Assembly (NCBI RefSeq): GCF_024713945.1
Contig: NC_134681.1
Location: 248,001 to 312,000 of the forward strand
Source of the DNA: Dermatophagoides farinae
Taxonomy: Eukaryota; Arthropoda; Arachnida; Sarcoptiformes; Pyroglyphidae
Direction: 5' to 3'
Length of the DNA stretch: 64,000 bases
Position numbers and translations under genes: made by a program. The number at the start of each line of letters is the position of its first letter. Positions within the stretch are counted from its first letter, which is position 1. Positions 11,091 through 24,655 of the stretch are shown here, one piece after another. The notes beneath the pieces are model-generated. The model was not told the DNA's origin, did no database searches, and saw only the letters and a program-made list of their open reading frames with translations.

Positions 11091-11279
11091 ACACACACAA
11101 CACACACTCAGTAGCTCATACTAAATAGTTATGTTTGTATTGATAATAAGTACGATGGCCGGCTCAGCTTCGCCGCATTAAATGCCAAGTTAATACACAG
11201 TGCAGGTACACAGCGCAAGCACTTGGCGAGTGTAAAAGTTGCAGTTACCGACAAATCGTTAAGCGTCATAAAGAGATTA
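11091..11279 (-). repeat. Right outer TIR segment
   Basis: Reverse complement of 7195-7370. It begins in an interrupted (AC)n and ends CGTCATAAAGAGAT at 11279. Confidence 0.8.
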
Positions 11280-12510
11280 TTATATATTATATATTAATTA
11301 ATTAATTAAAAATTATTATATTATTATTATTATTATATTCATTATATAAGTAAAATAAGTAAAATGAACACTGAATTCCAAGTAGTTTCGTTATCCGATT
11401 CTGGATGGCGTTATTGTTTTATAAGATTTATATTTGAATTTTTTTTGTTATTTTTTTATATTATTGAGCTTTTTTTGTAATAAATAAATGATATATATAA
11501 ATTCCATAATAATTGAAGATGAAACATTCGTTGATGAGATTTGCATTCAGAAACACAATGAAAATTGATGAAAATTTTGGATCAAAAAAACGAATCATCA
11601 TGTCATGAAATATAATTGATTCGATTTGGAAGATTCTCAATACAAATATATATATACAAAACAGTCAAGAGAGAGAGAGAGAGAGAGAGAGAGAATAATT
11701 CTATGTTCGAACAAAATGTTGTTTGCCATTTTTTTCAAACATTTGTAGAATTACAAACGATGATGATGATGATGATGAACAAACAAACAAGAGAAAAAAA
11801 GGGGGATGGAAAAAAAACAACAACAAGCACAACAACAACAAAATTGAACCTAAACAAAAAAGGAGAAAAAAACGAACATCATCACCTGGTTGCATTCTCA
11901 TGATCCGCTCTCTCTATCTCTCTCTCTCTTTTTCTCGTTTACTTTCCTCTTTCATTCATCACATTGACGCTGTTTTATTCCAAGGATCGTTCTCGATCGC
12001 TAATACCCCATCATCCATTTTACATTTCACCAAAAAAAAACGAGTCACTTGACGTTTTTTTTTTCTTTTTTCGCTCAAAGAAAAAAGAAGAAAACAAAAG
12101 CAAACGATGCTTGACACGACACGCTATTACTATTATTATTATTGTATACCTTCTGATAATGCTGTTGGCAACTGACTGCTGACTACTGCTACTTTTGATT
12201 ATCATTATTCTTATTTTATTTGAAACTTGCAAATATTCATTTTTGTTTTTCATTATTGTATCATATCCATATATATATGAAATGTAAAATGTGCAAATGT
12301 TTTTTGTTTAGATCCAAATAATATAGAACAACAACAACAACAACAACAATTTTTGTTCTGGTATATGGCTCCAAATGAATCAATCAAATGCTAAAATTAA
12401 CAATATACCAGTATATATGGAATAGGAAAAAATGAATTATCAAAAAGAAAAATACGATAATCTGAATTTCTATTTTTTTTTGACATGGCTTAACCATTTG
12501 TTGTTGTTGT

Positions 12511-12544
<34 letters not shown>

Positions 12545-15500
12545 GTTATTGATAATAAATTTAATGTTTGAAATACAAATTCTTCACTGACATCAATTGC
12601 CTTCATTGAAATATTAGCCATAGTTCAATGTAAAGCTCATTGGAGCTTAACTTGGCCAAATTGGACAAATTTTTTTTATTTTCTCTCATTCTCTAGCATG
12701 AAATATGAAGGCAAAAAAAAAGAAAGAAAGAAAGAAAAGTTTCCATCCATCATCAAATATTACATAATATTACACAAACATAGTCATGATGATGATGATG
12801 ATCATCATCATCATGATGATGTTGATTGGATATTGTACGTATGTCGAGAATTTTGTACGAAACAAACCATCTGTATATATATGTGTGTGTGTATACAGAA
12901 TATAGTTTACATTAGGATCAAAAAAACATCCATTTACAGTCATATTTTTTTTCTGATGCTAGAAGGAAAGAAAAGTAGCAGTATATGGTATATGGAAGTT
13001 TTGATCCTATGATTTTTTTATTTTTTTATTTTAGATCATCATCATAAACATGAATAAAACAAAACAAAAACAAAAAACAAAAAAAAGTTGATGATACAAA
13101 AAACAATGATGATGATGATCCAAAATAAAAACAAATAACAAAAAAAAATTGAACAAAAAACTTTTTCGAAATTGGTTCTGAAGGGCAAATTGAAAAAAAA
13201 ATTTTTTTGTTTTCAATTATCAATTACAAAAGGATGAATGGAAAACGGTACAAAACAAAACAAAACAGAAAAACATTCGAAAAATAATCGAAATCATTAT
13301 TTTGGTGTTGATTTTTTTTTACTTTTCCATCAATTGTGTGTACATCGAATATCGATTTTGAAAATCGATTTTTTCTTTTTTTTTCTTCTGCTTGAAATCG
13401 GCAATCTTATCTTTTATCAATGTCCAGCATAGTTTGTATGTATGTATGTATGTATGTATGTGTGTGTGTGTGTGAACAATCAAATTTGTTCGAGGGAAAT
13501 GCGCTCCATTACTCTGGAAAAAAAACGGAACAAATTCCTGATTGAGATGTCATCATGAAATTGATTCGGTTGATTGGATCGAATCGGATCAGGTTTTTTT
13601 TCTGCTCTTTTGTTCGTTCATTTCCATTGAACATCATTGATTCACTCGATAGTAAATGATGATCATTTTTGTTGTTGTTGTTGTTGTTTCATCATCGATC
13701 AAATCTTTTAAACGATTGATATATATTGATTAATTTGATTCATCATTTGTTGTTTGTTTTACTATTCAATCAATCAATTATGATGGCTAGCCATGACATC
13801 ATCACAATGCAGTTGTTGCCAATGATACAAATATCGAATAACATTGGTATTACTGTAAATCTTGATAGAAAAAAAAACAAACAAACCAAAAACACAAAAA
13901 ACGTGCTCAAGTCGAAATTCGTGTGATTCTTCAAAACAAAATATATCATCATCATCATCATCATCATCATCGCCATCTTATTAATTTAATTTTAAAAACT
14001 CTTGAATATGGAGATTGATTGTAATTTGAAACATTGTTTCATGTGATTCACTTTACAAAAACAGCGACAACAACAACAGCAACAACAACAACGAAGACGA
14101 CGAAAGAAAAAAAAATCAAATGTTGATCATATGTGAAAAAAAAGTACATGGTGTACTATTTACATTTCGAATTAAGATTGAATGGAAAAAAAATTAATCA
14201 TCATCATCATCATCATCAGGATTTTTTTGTTGTATGCACAATTGGAATTTTTTCATTTTTTTTCACCTGTTCATTTTCCCATGTATGCTAATTATTACTA
14301 GAAAAAAAAATATTTTTTTTCTTCTTCTTTTTGATTCTTGATGGAATTTGATCATGTTTTTTTTTTTTTTTTTGGTCTGAAACAAACAAAGGCCAGCCCA
14401 CTAGCCAATCAGCCATTTAGTCAGTCACAGACAATAATAATGATCATCATCATTGAGATGTGTACAAAGCATAATATCGTCATGATAAAATGATGATTGA
14501 AAAGGAAAAAAAATAATAATTCAGATCAAATTGATCACGAATTTAGAAATTGAAATTGGATCATAATTGGAATAATAATTGAACAAATTCTTTGTGAATA
14601 GCAAAAAAAAACAAAGTGAAATGACAGCGTAAAATAATTTCGATTCATTCCTCACTCTGCCAAAAAAAAAAAAAAATCTTTCACATTAACAGGTCAAATA
14701 CTGGGCTTACAATTTGACTACACAACACATTTGATCACCATCAACATGAACCAAATAGAATTTTGTTTCATTTTTTTTTTCATCACACACCCTATTCACA
14801 ATGAATGATCCATCACTTTGGTCCAAATTGTCGGCAAAATACTAATAACAATGACAGCATCATCATCATCATCATCATAATCAGAATCACATAGGATCAT
14901 CGAACGCATCATTTGTTTCATTCTTCTGAATACATTTTGAATCTAGGATGTATAATACAAAATTCCGTGTGTATACCATGTGGCCTTATTCACATACACA
15001 CACACAACACACACATTTATATAAATGATTTTTTTTGTGCAAGTTACGCTTTTTTTTCCATTCATTTGGTTAATAATGTTCATCATGACGAAAAAAAAAA
15101 AATTTTTTTTTCCAACCTCGCTTTTTGACAAGCCATAAGAACTAAACTGTAGAAAATTCTACAAATGCAAACATATACACTGAAGGGGACATTCTGTGTG
15201 TATGTGAGAATTTCAATCGTATGATGGTCATTTGTTTTTTTTTTTTGGTCAATATTATTAAAAGAACAGAGTCTAATTGATGATTGTTATATGTCCGAAA
15301 GTTTTATTTCAACAATTTGCCCAAGTTTTTTTTTCATTTTTTTTGTTGTCTAATTTGAATAATTATAAATCGAAATCGTAACCGAAATCCCCAAAAAAGG
15401 GACAATAATTTTGTTCCAGTTTGAAGGAATTTTTTTTAAATTCAAAACTAGTATAGAATTTCGTGAAAAATTCGTGAATTATCAAAAAAAATAAAATTTC

Positions 15501-16693
15501 TCATGCAGCACATTCATACGAAAAATAAAATGGTCACCATATTCCCTGGAAATACATCCATTCATACATACAGTATCCGTAATCTATACATGTAAAATCG
15601 TATCATGTCAGTACAGAGAGGACGCCAAAAAGTTTGGTATTATTCTATACATATATATATGAATTTGTGTATAGGTCCCGCCTCTGGAACCAATAAGCCA
15701 ATTGGCCCGGCCAAAAAAAAAGAAAAGATTTTTCCATGATCTATGTTTGTGTGTGTGTGTGTGTGATTCCATATGTGAAACTAGTGTAAACTAAAGATGA
15801 TATCTCCTCCTATTTTTTTTTTATTTTTTTTTGCATTTGGCTTGATGACTGTATATTGTTAACCGTATATCGTAAAACGGGTATGCGTGAGGCTGAGAAG
15901 GCAGGTCTCCATTTTATATTTATTTTTATTAATATTATTATTCGCCTTTTTTTCTCTAGATTCCATATATTATTCGTTGAATGGAAAAAAAAGTTAATCG
16001 AAGACAATCGAAGCGAGAATCACCACATTGCACATGTATACAAAGAATAATAAAGAATTTCGAGTAAAAAAAAAACTAAAGGAAACATATATACTGAGAT
16101 GACTCCAAACTTTGTCATAGAGAGTCATCAAGTCGAATCATTCTATCGTCGATATTGATAATTGTTTAGAATATATATATATATGACCTCTTTTTTTCGA
16201 ACAAATACAACCAACAAGCTTGACAAAAAAAAAGGTTGAGACCATTGATATAATGTGTGTTTGTGCATACATGAATGTTTGTTGTTTGTGTGTGTGTGTG
16301 TGTGTAGACATTACTAGAAAATAAAAAAAAACAATCAAAAAAATCTTACTATCATCATTTCATTATTGTGTATATAATATGCTATACAGAATTCCATTTC
16401 CATAGGGCGGATTCTTTAGTAGACCGTCCCTTGACGTTGTAATCATTTTTTTTTTATATTTATTTATTTCTTTGTTGATCTAATTTTTTTTCTAACTATT
16501 CTTGGTCAGATAATTTTTTTGTGATGAACACAACTGATCTAGATAGTTATCATTATTTTTGTTTTGTTTTAAAGTTGATGATTATTTATCGAAAAAACAT
16601 ATTCGTTGTAAATCATACAGTTGAAATTTGATTAACTTTTCTATTTTTTTTTTTTGAAAAAATTTCCGACTTTATCAGATTACAAATTACAAA
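11280..16693. other. Non-coding region upstream of dsf
   Basis: No supportable gene. Tracts include (GA)n at 11669-11693, TTG repeats at 12499-12548, (TATG)n then (TG)n at 13434-13474 and CAT repeats at 13948-13971. It should contain the dsf promoter and any 5' untranslated exons. A short block at 15850-15910 has higher complexity and GC than its surroundings and could be regulatory or a non-coding exon, but nothing confirms this. Confidence 0.5.
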
Positions 16694-19600
16694 ATGAGAC
16701 CGGCAGAAAAACGTTTGTATTTTTTATATTCAAATTTTTTTTGATTTGTAATTAAATCAATTATCTTAATTCCTTCTATCAAATCTCTCTTTTGGTTAAA
16801 AAAAAGGTGAACGTTTATTGGATATACCATGTGCTGTATGTGGTGATCGAAGTTCGGGTAAACATTATGGTATCTATAGTTGTGATGGTTGTTCTGGATT
16901 TTTTAAACGTTCAATCCATCGTAATCGTGTATACACGTGTCGTGCACAAGCCGATCAACATGGAAAATGTCCAGTGGATAAAACACATCGAAATCAATGT
17001 CGTGCTTGTAGATTACGTAAATGTTTTGAAGCTAATATGAATAAAGATGGTGGGTATTTTATCATTAATTCATTGTCCTGTGTTTTTGTTTTTTTTTTGA
17101 TCAAAATGCTGAAATCACACCTGTCACATTATTGATAATCATCAGAAACAAACAAAAATTTTTTTTTCAAAATGGTTATATCAGCTAAACCGATTGTGGT
17201 TTAATTGATTTTCATTCAATTCATTCATTTTTCTCCATTACAGTCTTTTATTTTTCTGGATCATTGATTTTTTTTCCTTTCTACTTTGTTCCATTTGTTT
17301 TTATATAATAATATATAATAGCTGTTCAACACGAACGTGGACCTAGAAAACCAAAATTTTTAAAAGAAACAAATAAATGTGGTTCTAATAACGATGATAA
17401 TCATAATCATAATCATCATCACCATCATAATAATAATAATAATAATCATCATCATCACAATCAAGTCACGACAAAAATTCGATCTTCATCAATAACAACA
17501 ACTACGACGTCAACCACAACAACAACAACAACAATAGGAATGGCTAACCGACATTCAATTACCGGTAGCCATTTGCCAGAACTAAATGCTGGTATTAGTA
17601 ATAGCACCGTATCTGCTTCTATAATCAATGATATTGATTTAAATAAACATAATCAACGATTTTCAACAACAACAAATATCGGTCCACGTATATTTCATCC
17701 AGGTAATACAAATAATAATGAAAATAATACTACAGCAATTACACAGACAACGGCTACAGTTAAATCGTTTCTAAATCTGGCTAACTTGACAACCGTCAAT
17801 CATCAACATTATCACCATCATCAACAGCAACAGCAACAACATCAACAGTTTTCATTATCGACTGAAATGACTCCCGATCCAGGATCGTTTATATTGCCAA
17901 CAACAACGGCATCATCATCATCATCATCATCATCATCAATAGCAGCCAATAATTGCCAGCTGTCAATCGATCCATCAACATTGAATTCATTAGGAATACT
18001 GGATGGATCATCAGTGACAGCATTCGCTAATCTTATTCATCCATTTGCAGCATATAATCATTTTGATTTACTAAAAATTAATTCTGGTAATAATAATAAT
18101 AATAATAATAACATTAATGATAATGATCTTTATAATTTAATTAATTTTTTTTAAATTCTTTCAAAAAATCACTTGAATTAATTACTTGACTCAATTATGA
18201 TTCTTAATTGATTTTCATCATATTCATTTATTCATAGATACAGAATTGATGATGAATTCATTAAAATTGCCGACTATGATGAACAATTCATCGAATTTAA
18301 ATTGGAATCAACATGAATTTAACAATGAGAATGTTGGATTTTCGGAAAAGAAAATTCGCAATAGCAATGGGAAATTGCGTAATAAAAATCATAATAATAA
18401 TAATAATCACCATAACAATCATCATCATCAACAACAACAACAACAACATGAATGTGATGCTACAATCGTTGTTGATGGTGATTCCAATAATAAACACAGT
18501 CCAATCAAAGATGAAATCGCATGCTCGAATTCAGTAAATAATAATCTATATATTGATTCATTGAATCGTATAAAATTTCATTTAAACAACAACAACCCAT
18601 CGAATATCAATCAATCAATGGTGAACGATCCAATCAATCTATGTTCATTGATGGTAACATCGCCAGCCATATTAAATGATATGATCAATTTTGCTAAATG
18701 TATCTATCATCAGCAGCAACATCAATCATCTAAACCGCTATTACCATCATCATCGCCAACAATTTCCATATTACCAACAGCAGCAGCAACAACAACAACA
18801 ACAACAACAGCGACAACTATACATTCACCAACAGCTGATTTATTATTGATGAAAACTCCATTAACAACAAACGAAAGTTCAATGAACAAAGGACAGAATA
18901 ATGGTTCCATTTTCAATGATATTCATTCATTAGCATCGAGTAGTAATAGCAGTAATGAAGCAATCAGAATTGTACAAAATGGTCTTCAATCAAGATCATT
19001 GTTTGATTTGAATGGTAAAGATGGTGTGCACAATAATAATCAACAATGTCATCATCATCATCATCATCAACATCATGATCATGGTTACAAAACGCAAACA
19101 AAACCACATCCATCCAAAGTGGTATATTTTTCCACTAAAGATGTAACATCAAAACGTGTAAATGATAAGAAACGTCATCACCATCATCATCATCATCATC
19201 ATCATCAGCATTCGATCAAAACTACAACAACGGCAGCACAACATGATGATGATGAGAATGAGGAAAAATTTGTTTGGAATAATAATAATAATAATAACAA
19301 TAACAATAATGCTGACAAAGCAGCAGTCGAATTCGGAACTGGAATGATGCAACAATTCATCAGAGGAATTGATTCATCATTAATGATGAATCTTTTCAGC
19401 GATAATAAATTAAATTCATTACAAGAAATCAATCTACGATTATTAATATTGACTATTCAATGGATCAAAAATATGCCATTATTCATAAGACTAGATATTA
19501 ATGATCAGGTAATAATTTTATTATAATTTAAAAATTTTTAACAAATCAAATCTAATTTGATCATCAATTTAGCGTTCATTATTCCGTGATTCATGGAAAG

Positions 19601-20365
19601 AATTGTATATTATTAATCTGGCTCATTGGACAATGACAATGAATGCCGTAACCTCGGGCGATCATTTTGAACAGACCGTTCAAACATATCTGAATTCGTT
19701 GATTGATCATTTTGATTTTATCGATCCAATGGATACGAATCATCATAACAATAAACATGTCGATGATGTTGATGATGATGATGATGATGATTTTATTGAT
19801 GATAAATCACAAACAATTGCCGATCATCATCAAAAACAACAAACATCATCAATACAAATGTTAATGAAACATAAAATTAGCTCAAAATTGAATATAAAGT
19901 TAGATATAGAGAATATTAAACAAGTGATTGATCAATTCAAACAACTACAATTAGATGGTACTGAATGTGGTTGTCTAAAATCGATTGCCCTATTCAATCC
20001 AGGTAAATCTAATAAATGATTTCTAATTATTATTTTAATAAATTTAATATCACATTTGAAATTTTTTCCATACAGAATGTCGACATTTGATTAATAAACA
20101 AGATTTATTAAAACTTCAAGAACAAGCTCAATGTTTGCTTATTAATTATACGAATAGAAAATTTAAATTACAAAATCATAATGGATCGATGGCCATAGAT
20201 GGCACTAGTGGACATAAAGAATTTGGAAATCGTTTCGAACAAATATTGATGATGTTACCATTATTGAAACGAATTTCAATTGAATCAATTGAAGATATTT
20301 TCTTTCATAATTTAAAAGGACCATTATCAATTCAAGTGCTAATCGAATGCATCTATAATCAATAA
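16694..20365 (+). CDS. dsf: Nuclear receptor dissatisfaction (NR2E2), six exons
   Basis: This encodes an orphan nuclear receptor of the tailless/dissatisfaction group, a DNA-binding transcription factor that in flies acts in neurons and sexual behaviour. Exons are 16694-16712, 16807-17049, 17322-18086, 18238-19508, 19573-20002 and 20076-20365. All have GT-AG borders and consistent phases, giving about 1005 residues. The DNA-binding domain (residues 15-80) has all eight zinc cysteines, P-box CDGCSG, and nine residues between the second-finger cysteines C51 and C61, as in dsf and unlike the seven in tailless/TLX. It is followed by [17 protein letters not shown] hinge of about 640 residues is full of His, Gln, Asn, Ser and Thr runs. 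The ligand-binding domain starts near residue 740 ([13 protein letters not shown], then DSWKELY) and carries an Asp/His-rich insertion before [17 protein letters not shown]. The 7-residue N-terminus depends on a tiny first exon and is the least certain part. Confidence 0.9.
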
Positions 20366-20617
20366 TTTTCAAAAAAAAAACAACAACAACAACAACAACA
20401 AAACCACTCATCCACACACATACATACAAAAACTGACATCAAAATGATGATGATGGTAGTGAATTGATTAGATTTTATTATAATAAATTAGAATGAGATC
20501 ATTAGAGATTATCATTATCAACATGATTATTATTAGTAGATATAGAATTATTATTGTCACACGCAATAAATTATTATTATTTGATTGATTGATGATTTAT
20601 CAAAGTTTTTCATTTTT
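20366..20617. other. Shared 3' intergenic spacer between dsf and ext2
   Basis: The two genes converge with 252 bp between stop codons. It contains a CAA repeat at 20380-20402 and AATAAA motifs on the plus strand near 20482 and 20567 that could serve dsf polyadenylation. Confidence 0.6.
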
Positions 20618-23208
20618 TCATAAATTGCCAATCAAACTAAAATGTTTGAATTTTTCCGGAATGTTATCACGAAATAATACAGGATCGGATCTGTAATTGG
20701 AAATAAAATAAAAATTAAAGTTTGAATAAATCTTAAATAATTTATAAAATCTTACCGAAATTCGACCGATTTTAATGGCATCATCCGATAGATTTTACTG
20801 AAATGATCAATACATCGTGAACGTAATTGAAGATGGCGAACAACATCAGCAGATAAACTATTTGCTTTTGAACATTCGGGACATTTGAATTTTTTTCTTG
20901 GTGTCACTTTGATTGGTGCTTTGCCAGTAATGTTTGAAACGAGAAAATTCATGGCAATATCTTCACAATTCATATTATCATCAACCCATTTACGAATAGT
21001 TTCGGACATTACATATGTATAAAGATAATTATAATAATGATGATAGAATGCAGCACCAGTCAATATTAAGGAAATTTTATTCTTCCATTCGGAATCATAT
21101 GTCCAAGAATTGGTTAGATTATTCCATAAATGTAATCGTGATGGAAATCCAACAATACGATCGGGAAATTCACGCCATGTTTGATAGGAGAATTCAATTT
21201 CATCCGAATTCAACATTGTAATATCATCATCGATGGCAAAAATTGCTTCAGTTTCGATAGATGCATATGGAAAAAAACGATTGCTCAATTTATTCTTATT
21301 AGTTTGTATGACTTGTATGGGCATGGAAAATGGTTTCCATTGATCATTCAATGGTGGTCGTTCAGCTTGATTGTTCCAAATAATTAAGATCTTTTGGCAA
21401 CTAGGAACTCGAGTGATTGATGAAACAACATGAAATAAACTATTTAGACGATTGTATGTAAGTATGACGGCAGTGAAACCATCAGAAATAAGATTTAAAT
21501 TTTTTGGGTTTATATAATTAAATCCTTTGGCAAAATAATCATATGATAATGGAGTCAATTCTTGAAATTTATCATCAAAAGTTGATTGAATATTTCGTGG
21601 CTTTGGATAGACTCGTTCATTGATAATGTCTAATGTTGTAAGTGCAATGTTTTCAATATTTCGAAAGAATCGATTCCAAACGTTCAATGCATTTAGCCGT
21701 AATTGTTGTAAACGACCGGTCGATGAAAGTGAATCGATTATTTCTAACAAATTATTCAATGATCTTTCACGAATGCGCAACGATATTGTTGTCCAATCAA
21801 TACGTTCTTGAAATGGAAGAACATAATTATCATCCACAATTACAGGTATACAACCACTCATCAATATATCGGCCAATAATGGTCCAGTGGAAACGGCAGT
21901 AGATGGCATTATTAGACAATATTGAGCATCATGTAAAACATCTAGATAACGTTGATGTATTTGACGATCATTATTACAAACGATTGTTCGTTCATATGAA
22001 CGCAAGATATGTTTGCTGGATTCATTTCGATATGACCAAAATGGTAACTTGTTTGATTTGATAAATTTAACAGAATTTGAGCAATCAAATCCAAATAGTA
22101 TCATTCGATTAGAATAAAATGACTCTAATCGTAACAATGATTTTTGATTCGGTTTAGATATCACACTCATCTGTGTGGAAACGATTGTCCATTTACGTTT
22201 CCGATGCATTAATCTGGAAACATCAAATTCATATTGTTTCAAATTTGGCCATGATTCGTAAAGTTGTGCAAATAAACTATATACAGGTGTGGCTATATCA
22301 AAATTTAGACGATAGTTACGATCAGTAAACATTCCACTGGCGATCATTATTTGAGGAAAATTCGGTAACCAATTCCGTTTTGAATGGGCTTTCTGATTTA
22401 GCATCACAAATATCAAATGGTTAGTACCATTTGTTTGCCGAAAATAAGGCAATGACCAAAGAATATTCTCGATTATAGATCGATCAATTTCATCGAAATT
22501 CAATGTATCAACATTTGGAATAAATAGACAAGCTTCATTTGGTTTATTTGTATAATATGGACTAGAAACAATAGCACGTAGAATTCGTTGATATTCTAGT
22601 GATTGAGAAATGTTGATGGATTGATTGTCATTTTTCACGACAAATTTATAGTTTGGATAGACAAATACTTTTATTCGTTCTTGTGGAACATTGTTTTTCA
22701 ATTGTTTAGGTATATCAGATGGATTATAGTTGATTAAACCACATCGATATAAATCAAAACATGAATAATGGGAACATTTTTCAGGATTTTTTACCACTTT
22801 ATCCAATATTGGAAGTTTCAAGAAAATCTCTGGCGATTCCGTTTCATGACGAAATATATCTTCAACGGTAACATTAGCCAATATTGCTTCATTATCTTTA
22901 TGTACAAAACCATAAGAAATGTATGTTTTGCAAATATAATTTAATGATGAATGTGATGAAAGAATTTTTGTAATTTTTAACAAAATTGCTAATTCGAAAT
23001 AGCCATCAATGATAAATACAATTAAAGACGTGATCAATAGAAAAATGAACAATATGACAGTCCATGAATGACCACAGGATTGTCCATCATGATGATTTGA
23101 TAGCGCATTATCATCATTATTTTGATTGTCACTTATAGTTATTAATTTTTGAACATCACTTTTATCGTCATCCTTACGTGTCAAATTGAATTGAAACCGG
23201 GAGAACAT
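20618..23208 (-). CDS. EXT2: Exostosin-2, heparan sulfate co-polymerase subunit
   Basis: EXT2 (sotv in flies) works with EXT1 in the Golgi to build the alternating GlcA/GlcNAc chain of heparan sulfate. There are two exons, 20756-23208 and 20618-20690, joined across a GT-AG intron in phase 2, giving 841 residues. The N-terminus is an extended cytosolic tail, then one membrane segment at residues 49-67 (type II topology). The exostosin GT47 region follows (CFDLYRCGL motif, TNHLIFVMLNQ). The C-terminal GT64 region includes GFTAVILTYNRLNSLF, ENKLSNRFFPY-like sequence, the acidic FAIDDDI metal site, FPDRIVGFPSRLHLW, LTGAAFYH and CEDIAMNFLVSNITGKAPIK. The end, DPVLFRDNIPEKFKHFSLIG, matches the vertebrate C-terminus in pattern. 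It is about 120 residues longer than human EXT2, mostly at the N-terminus. It is convergent with dsf and divergent from timm23. Confidence 0.95.
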
Positions 23209-23840
23209 TTTTCTGGAATATGTTGCTGATTATTTTGAAAATTGTCGGCTAATTGATGTGGATTCTTCAAAAAGCTTCTCCATCGATACGAATTGAAAAT
23301 CGAATCTTTTTTTACGGTTTTCAAAACAGAATTCAAAATATAAACAAAACTCAGTCAAACAAAATCCAATGAGCTCAATCAGTCGAAATAGACATGAGCA
23401 AAAGTTTTGGATTCAATACAATTTTCGAAAACATGAATATTCGCATTAAATATTGCACATTTGGAAACTAAATTATGGGTCATATAATTCATTCAAATAG
23501 TAGTAGTTTTTTATTCAAGATTTTCTTCTTTTTTCCCATGAATAAAATTACTTTAATGGAAAAAAAATTGATAAATTTTAATAAAAAATTGACACATTGT
23601 TTATGAACATGCCCATGCTTTTGTTGATACGTGCCGTGTGTGTGTGTGTGTGTGTATTGCGTGAGAATCCAATCCAATGTGACATTATAACCAAAACTTG
23701 TTTGAACACTCGAATCCAACGGTGTATTTTACGGTTTGTTCGGCCCATGTGATTATCATAATCTTCGAATTTCTTTTTTTTATTTTCCTTGCTTGGTTTG
23801 TAATATAATTTATTAATTCAAAATTTTCGATAAAAATAAT
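23209..23840. promoter_or_regulatory. Bidirectional promoter region of ext2 and timm23
   Basis: 632 bp separate the two divergent start codons, so both promoters must lie here. The sequence is less repetitive than the long spacers, apart from a (TG)n tract at 23637-23655. No individual core element can be assigned by eye. Confidence 0.5.
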
Positions 23841-24655
23841 ATGGACAGTTCGATCATGGATAATCCTATTAATTCGTTGAACGGGCTAAATATTTCATCC
23901 ACAAATAAAAGTCCATTTCAATCACCATTTTTACAAGTGGATCCAACCATTTTTCGTTCACCCGATGTGATTTCATCCGAATTTATATTTCCTGATGGTG
24001 GTACCAAACCAAGCCGTGGACGTTTCGAAATGGCTTTTTCACAAATTGGTGGCTCAATTATGACCGGTGCTGTGATCGGTGGTGCCGTTGGAACATTTAA
24101 AGGTTATATGATTTGACTTTTTTTTATAATTGATGAAATTAATTGTTCTTTTTGTTGTAATAACCAAAAAAAAATAGGCTTGAAAGAAGTAGCTCAAATG
24201 AACGAATCTTTTGCAATCAAACGTAGTCATATGTTAAATTTTATTACACGTAACGGTGCCTCAATCGCAAATACATTTGGCAGTATCACTTTGGTATATT
24301 CAGCTATTGGTGTTGGCCTTAGTTTTGTACAGGATGAAAATGATGATATTAATACAATGATTGCGGCAACAACAACCGGTACATTATATGGTGCTATAAG
24401 CCGATCAAAAGCAATGGATAATGTACAAGGTAAAATGATTGAATGATTTGAATATGAAAACCAAAAAAAAATTGAAATTCATCTTTTTTTTCTCGATCTA
24501 TCTACTAAATTAATGAATATATAGGTTCATTATTGACACGAATGCGTTTGAAACGGGCTGGATTTGGTCTTACATTCGGTCTATTAGCTGGTGCCGCATT
24601 GATTATTCTACTTAATCCAGATAGTAAAATGATTTCACAATTAAAACATCGTTAA
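23841..24655 (+). CDS. TIMM23: Mitochondrial import inner membrane translocase subunit Tim23
   Basis: Tim23 forms the channel of the presequence translocase in the mitochondrial inner membrane. Exons 23841-24102, 24178-24429 and 24525-24655 are joined by two short GT-AG introns (75 and 95 bp), both phase 1, giving 214 residues, close to the usual length. Residues 1-60 are the hydrophilic intermembrane-space part. The Tim17/22/23 core follows with Gly-rich membrane segments: GGSIMTGAVIGGAVGTFKGL, FITRNGASIANTFGSITLVY, DINTMIAATTTGTLYGAIS and GFGLTFGLLAGAALIILL. The order and glycine spacing are diagnostic. The gene starts 632 bp from the divergent ext2 gene. Confidence 0.95.

Larger units (their letters stand above)
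7195..11279. mobile_element. Composite inverted-repeat (TIR) element with nested insertions
   Basis: The sequence at 7195-7358 recurs in reverse complement at about 11100-11279, and 7783-7921 recurs in reverse complement at 10469-10612. Each pair is roughly 90% identical by eye, apart from small indels. Taken together they describe one ancestral terminal inverted repeat of about 300 bp with an internal (TG)n tract, now split in each arm by a LINE fragment. The interior carries a gene relic, a hAT-like MITE, a gypsy LTR, a Q/Y/N-rich ORF and a gypsy pol end. No transposase was recognised, so the element is non-autonomous. A clear target-site duplication was not found, because the outer flanks are AT-rich and low in complexity. 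Foldback, Pack-type or Polinton-derived origins are all possible; a segmental inverted duplication is the main alternative. Confidence 0.7.

Noticed and set aside
18087-18154. Poly-Asn extension of dsf exon 3 to a stop at 18154
   Set aside because: A GTAATA donor at 18087 joins in the right phase to the next exon, so this tail is intronic.
18297-19432. Antisense and shifted frames rich in Ile, Met, Leu or Val
   Set aside because: Shadows of the dsf CAT/AAT/CAA repeats in other frames.
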